64,000 bases of DNA from Myxococcales bacterium (GTDB taxonomy: Bacteria; Myxococcota_A; Polyangia; Polyangiales; Polyangiaceae): NCBI GenBank assembly GCA_013297655.1, contig JAAFHV010000002.1, positions 1 to 64,000 of the forward strand, written 5' to 3'. This document shows positions 29,914 to 37,885 of this stretch, piece after piece. Position numbers and translations under genes: made by a program. Numbering within the stretch: position 1 is the first letter of the stretch; the number at the start of each line of letters is the position of its first letter. The notes beneath the pieces are model-generated. The model saw only the letters and a list, made by a program, of their open reading frames with translations, was not told the origin of the DNA and searched no databases.

Positions 29914-32896
29914 CGAGGTCCTTGAGCTCGTCGTCGAGGCGCGAGTCGTAGTCGTCGTTGCCCTTCTTCGCTTTCGCGGCGCTCTTCACGTTCGCGGAGG
30001 CCTCGGACTTCTTGGGCTTGCTCTTCGTCGTGCCTTCGTCGCTCTTGGTGTCGTCGCTGGAGGCGAGCTCGCCGGCGTCGGTCGAGAGGACGGGGAGCGG
30101 GGCTCGGAAGCGCTTGATCATGAGCCCGAGGCCGATCGCGCCGCCCGCGATCACGGTGAGCGGCACCACGTAAATCGCCTTCATCGCGCCCGAGTTCGGC
30201 GGGATCGCGAGCGACGCTACGCCGAACTGGGCAGAGTACTCGGCGACGATTTGCTCCTTCGAGACGCCGGCCGCGATCTTCTCGCGGAGCTTCTCGCGCA
30301 TCTCGTCGGCCTCGCCGCACCCGCAGGTGGAGAGGAGGTCACGCGCGCAGGTGCCGCACATGCAGCGGAGCGCGCCGAAGATCTCCTTCTCCTTCTCGTT
30401 TTCGATCTTCACGGTGCCGGAGTGGAGGCTCGAGGCGCCGCCGCTCTGCGCGAACGCGGGCGAAGGCATGAGCGCCAAGATGAGCCCGAGGAGAATGCTC
30501 GCCGTCACCGCCGCGGTGCCACGCGCGAACCTCCATGCGCGGGACTCGTTCTCCTGGAGCTCTGGCCACATGCAAATGAAGCTGCCGAAGATGAGCACCA
30601 AGCACCCGATCCAGATCCACCCCACGAGCGGGTTGATGTGGACCTGGAGCGACGCGAGCTTGCTCTGGGGGTTGATCGAGCCGACCACGATGTAGAGATC
30701 GTCGCGGATCGAGTGCAGCATCGCGACCTCGGTCGTGGGCGACTCGGGCATCTTTTTGTAGATGAATTTCGCGGGGTTGAGCACACCGAGCTCTTTGCCG
30801 TTCTCGCTCACGCGGATGTCGGCGAACACCATCCGCTTCTCGGTGTCGACCTCCATGCGCGGGCCCTTGTAGGTGAGCGTGAGGCGCTGCACTTCCATGG
30901 TCTGGCCGGGGGCGAGGGAGGCCTCCTTGTCGATCGTCCACGACTTGCCGGTGAAGCCGAGGAACATGAGCACGATCCCGAAGTGCACGATGTAGCCGCC
31001 GTAGCGACGGCGCGACGTGGGCGGGAGGGTGACCATCGTGTAGACGAAGCCGGGGAGGAGCCCGAGGTAGTAGAGGACCTTGGGCGTGTCGTTCGCCCCC
31101 GAGCGCGCGCGGGCGATGTAGAGGAGCGCGAACTCCTGCACGATGATCGCGGTGTTGAACACGCAGAGGGAGAGCGAGAGCACCGGCGTGATCGCGTTGA
31201 ACGCGCGGAGACCGGCGCCGAGCGCGCCGTCGTAGATGGGCTCCGAGACGACCACCGCGGGGTACCCGATGCTCTTGCCGACCGCGAGGTGCAGGACGGC
31301 GAACACGACGGTCGCGAGGATCGGTTTGAGCGCGTTTTTCTTGAGCAAATCGTCGCTCGTTTTCTTCCAACCGAAGAGCGTGCCAGCGCCCATCAGGAAG
31401 AAGATCACGAGCCCAATCGGCTGCACCCACGCGTTGTAATAGGGCGGGCCAACAGTGACCTTCTCCTTCCACATCGCCTCGCTCACCATCGGGAACGTGG
31501 TCGCGGCGAGCACGAACAACATGAAGCTCAAGAGGCCCCAGTTGTTCAGCATGAAGGTGAACTCGCGCGACCAGATCGACTCGAGGCGCGGCAAGGTGGA
31601 GACGAGCTTGAGCCCGTGCGTGAGGCGACGGTGGAGCAGCTCGAGGGCCGCGTAAACGGCGCCGCCGGCGAGGAGCGAGAAGACCACCACCTTGATGAGG
31701 GTGCGCTTCAGGTTGTAGGCCGACATCGCCTCTTGCGTCATCGCGTCGGCGGGCGAGTGCGAGAGCGCGGGGCCGCCCACCTTGGTCGCGATGAAGTACG
31801 AGGCGACGAGCAAACCGAGCATCGTCCAGCCGGTGGCGATCGCGGCGCCGCGGAGCTGGGCCGAGGGCGGGAGGTCACGCAGCTCCGGCCAGCGGTACAT
31901 GATGAGCGTGAAGCAGAACGCGGCGACGAGGACGAGGAACCACACGAAATACGTGCCGATCGACGACTGCGCGAACGAGTGCACGCTCGCGATGGTTCCC
32001 GAGCGCGTGAGGAACGTGCCGAAGATCGTCATGAAGAACGTGAAGCAGATGAGGAAGACGTTCCACACCTTGAACATGCCGCGACGCTCTTGGATCATCA
32101 CCGAGTGCACGAAGGCGCTGATGACGAGGAACGGCATGAACGCCGCGTTTTCGACCGGATCCCAGGCCCAGTAGCCGCCCCAGCCGAGCTCTTCGTAGGC
32201 CCACAGCATGCCGAGGGTGTTGCCGATGCCGAGGAACAGCCAGGCGAAGAGGGTGAACTTGCGGCAGGCCTTGATCCACTCGTCGCCGAGGCGCCCGGTC
32301 ACGAGGGCCGCGACGCAAAATGCGAACGGGATCGTGCACCCTACGAACCCGATGTAGAGGCTCGGCGGGTGGATGATCATGTAAAAATTCTGGAGGAGCG
32401 GGTTTAACCCCTCGCCGTCGTTTCGCGCCCCGGCCACGCTCGTGGAGAACGGGTTCGCCGCGAACGCCATGAGGATGCAAAAGAACATGACGACGCTCAT
32501 GAGCGTCGCGATGATGCTCGGCTGGAGCTCGAGATGCTTTTTTCCCAGGGTGAAAACGCAGACGCCGATGTAGAGGCTGAGCAGGAACAGCCACCACAAG
32601 AGCGACCCGTCTTGACCACCCCAGAGCGCGGTAAAGAGGAAAATCGTGGGCATCCCGCGGTCCGAGTAGTGGGCCACGTAGCGGAGCCGGAAGTCGTGGC
32701 TCACGAACGCGTAGGCCAGGCACACCACCGCGACGGCGATGAGGGCCACGGTTCCGTAGGCACCGAAGCGCGCCGATTGCAGCGCGCGCATGGTGCCCTT
32801 CCGATGCGCGACGACGGACACGGCGAACGTGTACGCGGCCGCGAGCATCACGCAGAGGAGGAGCGAGCTACCGAAGAGCGGGAACGATTGCCACAT
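29903..32896 (-). CDS. Fused CcmF/CcmH cytochrome c maturation protein
   Basis: A 997-residue protein. Residues 1 to about 800 are CcmF/NrfE: about 15 membrane helices, GGQDGSLLWW near 93-102, and the heme-handling WWD motif GWGGYWAWDPVENAAF (228-243). Residues about 820-930 are CcmH-like: a signal-like helix, then LRCMCGTC (843-850) and a further CGCG (856-859), then a membrane helix and a Lys-rich cytoplasmic tail. CcmF and CcmH together attach heme to CxxCH apocytochromes outside the inner membrane. ATG 32894-32896 gives MWQSFPLFGSSLLL, a normal CcmF start. The unusual point is five cysteines where CcmH has the plain LRCxxC. Confidence 0.9.
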   Translation of the reverse strand: MWQSFPLFGSSLLLCVMLAAAYTFAVSVVAHRKGTMRALQSARFGAYGTVALIAVAVVCLAYAFVSHDFRLRYVAHYSDRGMPTIFLFTALWGGQDGSLLWWLFLLSLYIGVCVFTLGKKHLELQPSIIATLMSVVMFFCILMAFAANPFSTSVAGARNDGEGLNPLLQNFYMIIHPPSLYIGFVGCTIPFAFCVAALVTGRLGDEWIKACRKFTLFAWLFLGIGNTLGMLWAYEELGWGGYWAWDPVENAAFMPFLVISAFVHSVMIQERRGMFKVWNVFLICFTFFMTIFGTFLTRSGTIASVHSFAQSSIGTYFVWFLVLVAAFCFTLIMYRWPELRDLPPSAQLRGAAIATGWTMLGLLVASYFIATKVGGPALSHSPADAMTQEAMSAYNLKRTLIKVVVFSLLAGGAVYAALELLHRRLTHGLKLVSTLPRLESIWSREFTFMLNNWGLLSFMLFVLAATTFPMVSEAMWKEKVTVGPPYYNAWVQPIGLVIFFLMGAGTLFGWKKTSDDLLKKNALKPILATVVFAVLHLAVGKSIGYPAVVVSEPIYDGALGAGLRAFNAITPVLSLSLCVFNTAIIVQEFALLYIARARSGANDTPKVLYYLGLLPGFVYTMVTLPPTSRRRYGGYIVHFGIVLMFLGFTGKSWTIDKEASLAPGQTMEVQRLTLTYKGPRMEVDTEKRMVFADIRVSENGKELGVLNPAKFIYKKMPESPTTEVAMLHSIRDDLYIVVGSINPQSKLASLQVHINPLVGWIWIGCLVLIFGSFICMWPELQENESRAWRFARGTAAVTASILLGLILALMPSPAFAQSGGASSLHSGTVKIENEKEKEIFGALRCMCGTCARDLLSTCGCGEADEMREKLREKIAAGVSKEQIVAEYSAQFGVASLAIPPNSGAMKAIYVVPLTVIAGGAIGLGLMIKRFRAPLPVLSTDAGELASSDDTKSDEGTTKSKPKKSEASANVKSAAKAKKGNDDYDSRLDDELKDLDDA

Positions 32897-33141
32897 GAGG
32901 ACCTCGGGGGCGACGCCCCGCCGGTAGGGTTTCCGGCCCCCGAGAAGAAAGGGGTCCGGCGAGCCTTCCTCGAAAAGACTGAGGAAAGTGCCCTCCGCCG
33001 AGTCCGAAGACCCTGCGGAACCCGCGGAGGATGCACGGAAAGTGCCGCTTCCACGGGAGGCGCGAGCGCCGACGCAGTGTACTCCGCTGTGGAGGAAATG
33101 GGCGCATCTTGGGGAAGAGCTTGGGAAAGGTTGGCCAGCCC

Positions 33142-34077
33142 GTGACAGGCGGTGCCACGAAGAGCCACGCATCCTTTGCGCCGCACGCCGCGCTTCTCGT
33201 CGTTCAGATCGCGTTTGCGTCGCAGGCGGTGGAGGCGAAGCTCGCGATGCTCCCGCGGGAAGCGGGTGGCGAGGCGATCCCCCCGCTCGCGATCGCGATG
33301 GCGCGGATGCTCGTGGGGGCCGCGTTTTTCCAGGTATTTTGCCGGCTCGTGGCCCCGAAAGAGGCGCGCGAGCCCATTTCGCGGATCGACCACGCGCGTC
33401 TCTTGGGGCTGAGCGTGCTCGGGATCACCGCGAATCAGGCGATTTTTCTGCTCGGGCTCGGGCGCACCACGCCGTTCGCGGCCGCGCTGCTGAGCGCAAC
33501 GATCCCGGTGTGCACGTCGCTCCTCGCGGCCCTCTTCGGGGTGGAGAAGCTCTCTCTCCGTACGCTCCTCGGGTTCGCGGTCGCGGTCGCCGGGGTGCTC
33601 GTGCTCACCGGTGTGCGCTCGGTCGATCGCGGGGCGCTGCTCATCGCCGCGAACTCGCTCCTCTATTCGGCGTACCTGGTGCTGGGGAAGAACACGATTT
33701 TGCGCCTCGGCGCGCTCCGCGTGGTCACGTGGATTTTCACGTGGGGGGCGCTCGTGTTTTTGCCGTTCGGTGCGCTCACCCTCGCGCGCGCGGTGCCAGA
33801 AATGCACCCCCGCGGTGTTGCGCTCGTCGCGTACATCCTGTTGATGCCGACGATCGTGGCCTATTCGCTGAACGCGTGGGCCCTAGGCAAGACGAGCCCC
33901 ACCTTGGTGACGGTCTACATTTATCTCCAGCCCTTGATCGCGGCCGTCTTGTCGTATGTGCAGCTCGGCATCGTGCCGAGTCGAACGATGGGGCTCTCGA
34001 GCGTGCTCATCTTGGCGGGGGTCGCGATCGTGGCCTTTCGGCGCCCGGCGGGTCGGCCGCTCGCGAGTGCAAAATAA
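33142..34077 (+). CDS. EamA-family drug/metabolite transporter
   Basis: A 311-residue protein with about ten membrane helices in two EamA repeats. The first has AMARMLVGAAFF, then GLGRTTPFAAALLSATIPVCTSLLA; the second has NSLLYSAYLVLGKN and GKTSPTLVTVYIYLQPLIAAVLS. The family exports small metabolites or drugs. GTG 33142 is preferred because GGGAAAGG lies about 12 bp upstream and the transporter fold begins soon after; the frame is open upstream. Substrate cannot be predicted. It is divergent from the ccm operon, with a 245-bp gap. Confidence 0.87.
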   Translation: MTGGATKSHASFAPHAALLVVQIAFASQAVEAKLAMLPREAGGEAIPPLAIAMARMLVGAAFFQVFCRLVAPKEAREPISRIDHARLLGLSVLGITANQAIFLLGLGRTTPFAAALLSATIPVCTSLLAALFGVEKLSLRTLLGFAVAVAGVLVLTGVRSVDRGALLIAANSLLYSAYLVLGKNTILRLGALRVVTWIFTWGALVFLPFGALTLARAVPEMHPRGVALVAYILLMPTIVAYSLNAWALGKTSPTLVTVYIYLQPLIAAVLSYVQLGIVPSRTMGLSSVLILAGVAIVAFRRPAGRPLASAK

Positions 34078-34166
34078 CCATCGGTGAGTCACCGACGATC
34101 CATGGCATAAAAGCCATTTGCTCGGCCGGCCTGCGCGTTGGCACCGAGCTGCTATAGGGTGCGCCT

Positions 34167-36980
34167 ATGAAGGTTAGCCCGCTTCGTGGTCTCCATGGCC
34201 GAGTCGCTCTCGTCGCGCTTTTTGCCGCTGCCCAGGCCTGTGCGTCGGAGCGCGACGCCAACGATCCGCGCGATACGAGCGATACGGAGCTAGGCACCAG
34301 CGAAGAGGCGCTCACCACGCCGAACGGGTCGAATTGGATCGTGCTCCCGCGTCCGCCCGCGCGCACCACGCGTGCGTTCGGCGACGCCTATGTCGCGCCT
34401 TTTGCGGCTTCGGGAACGGGCTATACCGCGACCCCGACCACCGCGACCAAGTACGAAGGCACCACCGGCCTCGCGGTGAATCTCGCCGGCCCGGCGTCCA
34501 GGTTCGCGCTCCGTGCGACGAGCACCGCGCCGCTGGCGGGGGCGGGGCAGACGGAGCTCTCGTTCGCGTTCAACGCGGGCCCCAGCGTCTCCGCCGGGCT
34601 CGACACCCTGCGCGTCGCAGTGGAAGACGACGACGGCGGCACCGCGACCACGTGGATCGACGTGAAGCCCTACCTCGTGACGACGGGAAACGTCGCCGCG
34701 AGCACCTGGTACCAAGCGCGCATTCCGATGAGCGCGCTCAACCCGAGCGGGCGCGCGATTCGGCAGGTGGTCTTCGCGACCGCCGGCACCAACGTGCCCT
34801 TTTTCCTCGACGATCTGCGCCTCTCGTGGACCGACGCGGCCCCCACCGAGCGCCTCGTTTATGCCGACGCGGCGGCGCCGAGCTTCTCCGTCGGCGGCTG
34901 GTCCGTCACGAGCGCGACGGACACGTTCCGCACCACCGGCGCCAGCTCGCGCAAAGCCACGTTCACCGGCGCGTGGGGCGCGCTCACGTTCACCTACGAT
35001 TGGAACCTCGCCGCGTTCCCGGCGGGCACCCACACCACCGTCTCGTTCGATATCTCCGCCGGTCCTGGCGCGCCGCCTGCGGCGATGGGAAACCTCTACG
35101 TGGGCCTCAATGGCTCGCCGACGAAGCGGCTCCTTCCGTATGTTCCGGGCGGGTTCGTCGCGAACACCTGGCACCGCGTGACGATCCCGGTGACCGACCT
35201 CGTCACCGGGGCGTACCGGCAAGTCACGTTCAAGAACGAGTCGACCAGCCTCTATCCCATTTACGTCGATCACGTTCGTTTCGAGACCGACCACGCCGCG
35301 CCCGCGCTCTACGACACAGCGCCGCCGCTCGGTGATCCGGACGGGTTCGCCGCCGGCGAGGTGGACGTGGTCTCGGTGGTGCGTACGGGGGTGGAGCGAA
35401 AGCCGATTTCGCCGCTGCTCTATGGCATCAACGCGTTTGCTTCGACGAGCTTCCCCGCGAACGTGCTCGCCGCCGTCACCCTCGTTCGACGCGGGGGCGA
35501 TCGTGGCAACTCGTACAACTGGGAGACGAACGTCTCCAACGGATCGCACAACAACGGATTCGTGAACGACATGGTGCTCGCGGGGGGCACGCCGAACCAA
35601 AACGCGCCCGCCGCTCAAGACGTGGCGCTGCTCGCCGCGCATCGCCCCGCCGGTCGCGCCGTGATGGTGCCGTTCGTGCTGAACGATTGGGTTTCAGGCC
35701 CCCTCGGCGGCATCGGCGCGTGGAACCAGCCCGGCTGGAACCGCGACACGTACTTCAATCGTGTGGGCCTCGTGAAACCGACCGCGTTCTCGGCGACGCC
35801 GAACCTGTCGGACAACATGGTCTATACCGACGAGCATCTTGCCTATCTGATGGGCAGGTATCCGGGAGTGGACATCACCGCGCCGGGGCCGGGGCGCCTC
35901 CTCGTCGGCATCGACAACGAGCCAGACCTTTACGCCTACAACTTCCCGCAGCTCCAGCAGGGCAGCGGCGCGGCGATCGTGCAAAACGGCACTACGGTGG
36001 GCAACCGGGTCACGACCACCGAGTTCACCCAGCGCACCATCAGCTTCGCCCAGCGGGTAAAGGAGTTCGCTCCCCAAGCGCACGTGGTGGGTCCGAGCCA
36101 TTACCACTTCGACGGCTGGACCACGTTCTGGGCCGAGAACACCACCGCGTACTCCAACGCCGGGACCGCGCGCTGGTACGTGGACGACTTCTGCGCCGCG
36201 ATGAAGACCGCGAGTGAAGCAGCAGGCAAGCGACTCCTCGATACGTGGGACTTCCACTGGTACCCGCAGGGCATGTCGCGCGGCACCTACGTGTGGAACC
36301 TTGACCATGCCGCCCGCGCGCTCACCGCCGGCGAGATCGATCAGATCGTGCAGGGCTCACGCAGCTATTGGGACCCTACCTACGACGAGAATTCCTGGAT
36401 CACCGAGCCGTGGCACCTCGGCGGGCCCATTTACGCGCTCCCGCGCTTGAAGACGCGCATCGCGGCGGCGTACCCGGGCACCAAGATTGGCGTGACGGAG
36501 TACAACCCGGGCGGCCGCAACCACATCGCGAGCGGCCTCGGCGTGGTCGACTCCCTCGGTGTGTTCCAGCGCCAAGGGGTAGAGATGGCCGCGTTCTGGC
36601 CGGTGGGCAGCAACGCCGCGATGGCGCACGCGTTCGGTGGGCTCTTGCTCCTTCGCAACGCCGACGGCGCGGGCCTGAAGTACGCCGAGACGGACGTGAA
36701 GGTGGAGCACCCCGAGATCGCGCCCTCTTCGGTTTATGCCGCCAGCGACACGAGCGACCGCGTCACGGTGATCGTGGTGAACAAGACCCAAGCGCCGCGT
36801 AAGTTCGGTGTCCGCGCCTTCCACGACGCGCGCCTCACGCGGGTCGACGCCTACCGGATCGATGCCACTCATGCGTCGCCGTTCCTCGCGTCGTCGGAGG
36901 CCGTCACGAAGGTGAACGCGTATGCCTACGAGGCGCCCGCGCTCAGCGCGACGATGCTCGTGTTCCGCACCGCGCCCTGA
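34167..36980 (+). CDS. Glycoside hydrolase family 44 lipoprotein with two N-terminal beta-sandwich domains
   Basis: A 937-residue protein. The signal peptide ends QACASE and is probably lipidated. Two related beta-sandwich modules follow (about 60-230 and 230-385), each containing a TWYQARIPMSAL or TWHRVTIPVTDL type strand and ending in FFLDDLRL or IYVDHVRF. These resemble carbohydrate-binding modules. The GH44 catalytic part starts near 395 (ISPLLYGINAF), with RGGDRGNSYNWETNVSNGSH, likely acid/base E585 in NEPD, WDFHWYPQG, and likely nucleophile E778 in VTEYNPGG. GH44 enzymes are endoglucanases or xyloglucanases. A secreted plant-polysaccharide-degrading role is inferred. Confidence 0.85.
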   Translation: MKVSPLRGLHGRVALVALFAAAQACASERDANDPRDTSDTELGTSEEALTTPNGSNWIVLPRPPARTTRAFGDAYVAPFAASGTGYTATPTTATKYEGTTGLAVNLAGPASRFALRATSTAPLAGAGQTELSFAFNAGPSVSAGLDTLRVAVEDDDGGTATTWIDVKPYLVTTGNVAASTWYQARIPMSALNPSGRAIRQVVFATAGTNVPFFLDDLRLSWTDAAPTERLVYADAAAPSFSVGGWSVTSATDTFRTTGASSRKATFTGAWGALTFTYDWNLAAFPAGTHTTVSFDISAGPGAPPAAMGNLYVGLNGSPTKRLLPYVPGGFVANTWHRVTIPVTDLVTGAYRQVTFKNESTSLYPIYVDHVRFETDHAAPALYDTAPPLGDPDGFAAGEVDVVSVVRTGVERKPISPLLYGINAFASTSFPANVLAAVTLVRRGGDRGNSYNWETNVSNGSHNNGFVNDMVLAGGTPNQNAPAAQDVALLAAHRPAGRAVMVPFVLNDWVSGPLGGIGAWNQPGWNRDTYFNRVGLVKPTAFSATPNLSDNMVYTDEHLAYLMGRYPGVDITAPGPGRLLVGIDNEPDLYAYNFPQLQQGSGAAIVQNGTTVGNRVTTTEFTQRTISFAQRVKEFAPQAHVVGPSHYHFDGWTTFWAENTTAYSNAGTARWYVDDFCAAMKTASEAAGKRLLDTWDFHWYPQGMSRGTYVWNLDHAARALTAGEIDQIVQGSRSYWDPTYDENSWITEPWHLGGPIYALPRLKTRIAAAYPGTKIGVTEYNPGGRNHIASGLGVVDSLGVFQRQGVEMAAFWPVGSNAAMAHAFGGLLLLRNADGAGLKYAETDVKVEHPEIAPSSVYAASDTSDRVTVIVVNKTQAPRKFGVRAFHDARLTRVDAYRIDATHASPFLASSEAVTKVNAYAYEAPALSATMLVFRTAP

Positions 36981-37007
36981 TTCGCTCGCCTCGATCGATG
37001 CAAAGTA

Positions 37008-37028
37008 CACGGCCCGCGCGGGGCCGTG
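37008..37028. terminator. Hairpin between convergent genes
   Basis: CACGGCCC (37008-37015) and GGGCCGTG (37021-37028) form an 8-bp GC-rich stem with a GCGCG loop, 27 bp after the GH44 stop. No T-run follows on either strand, so strength is uncertain. Confidence 0.5.
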
Positions 37029-37073
37029 GTTCGTTCGTGTGCGCATGCATGCATGGTGCACGCGTTCGGCGTC

Positions 37074-37796
37074 TCAGGGGTCCAAAGGGGCGAGCGCGAT
37101 TCGAATGAGCGCGTCGCAGCGTGGCCGCGGGCGCGTGGCGTTCGGGGTGGGGCCGAAGCACGAGGCGTTGTCGCCGCCCGTTGCGAGGGAGCGCACGCTT
37201 CGCTGCGGTGGACCGGGCGTGGCGCGGAACGTATCGGCGAGGGAGGCCTTGGCACCGGAGGCGTCGACCTCGAACGCGAACGCGCCGACCAACATCGACG
37301 TGACGACGTGGGTGGCGCGCGCGCAGTCGCCGCGGAGCTCGCTGCGGGTGGGGATGCGATCGAGGGTGTAGGCCCCGGCGGACGTGGCCAAGAGCGTGAC
37401 GATCGCGCCGCGCGCGCGCTCGTTCTCCGTCTCTTTTTCTAGGGTCTTTCCGCGGAACGGCAACTCGGCTGCGAGCGACACGAAGACCTTCTTGAGCGGC
37501 TCGGGGGCGGTCCCCGCGAAGGCGTAGGTGCCTATGCCGGCGCAGTCGCGCGCGACCGCGAGGCCGCTCATGTCGTACACGACGACCAGCGCCCCACGCC
37601 GCGCGGCGACCTCGAGCTGGGTGGACTTCTCCACGCTGTCGACCACGAACGGGGTGAGGCTCGGCGGCGCTTCGGCCGCGGATGGCGGCGTCGCGGGTGG
37701 AGGCTCGGTCGCCGGCGGGTCGCAAGCGCCGAGGGCAGGCGCGGCGAGCGCGACGAGGACGAGAAAGAGACTCTGCGCGACAACGGACTTTCTCAC
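37074..37796 (-). CDS. Lipoprotein, function unknown
   Basis: A 240-residue protein from GTG 37794-37796, chosen because it leads straight into VRKSVVAQSLFLVLVALAAP with lipobox LGAC (C25). A TTG 12 codons upstream is the alternative. After a Pro-rich linker, residues 55-240 contain VVVYDMSGLAVARDCAGIGTYAFAG and paired cysteines; no known family was recognised. It is convergent with GH44 and divergent from the penicillin acylase gene. Confidence 0.68.
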   Translation of the reverse strand: MRKSVVAQSLFLVLVALAAPALGACDPPATEPPPATPPSAAEAPPSLTPFVVDSVEKSTQLEVAARRGALVVVYDMSGLAVARDCAGIGTYAFAGTAPEPLKKVFVSLAAELPFRGKTLEKETENERARGAIVTLLATSAGAYTLDRIPTRSELRGDCARATHVVTSMLVGAFAFEVDASGAKASLADTFRATPGPPQRSVRSLATGGDNASCFGPTPNATRPRPRCDALIRIALAPLDP

Positions 37797-37885
37797 TGCT
37801 CCATTTGACACGGAAGCGCGTCCAGCGCGCAACCGTCGACGCGGCGCGCGATTGACGAAGCGAGCGATATCGATAGGGTTCGAGC

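Noticed and set aside
29498-32407. Long plus-strand frame over the ccmF-ccmH gene
   Set aside because: Antisense to a clear membrane protein, with low-complexity Glu/Arg/His composition.
33730-33745. Additional parS site in the EamA gene
   Set aside because: TTTTCACGTGGGG has only the left half-site and the central hexamer; the right arm does not match.
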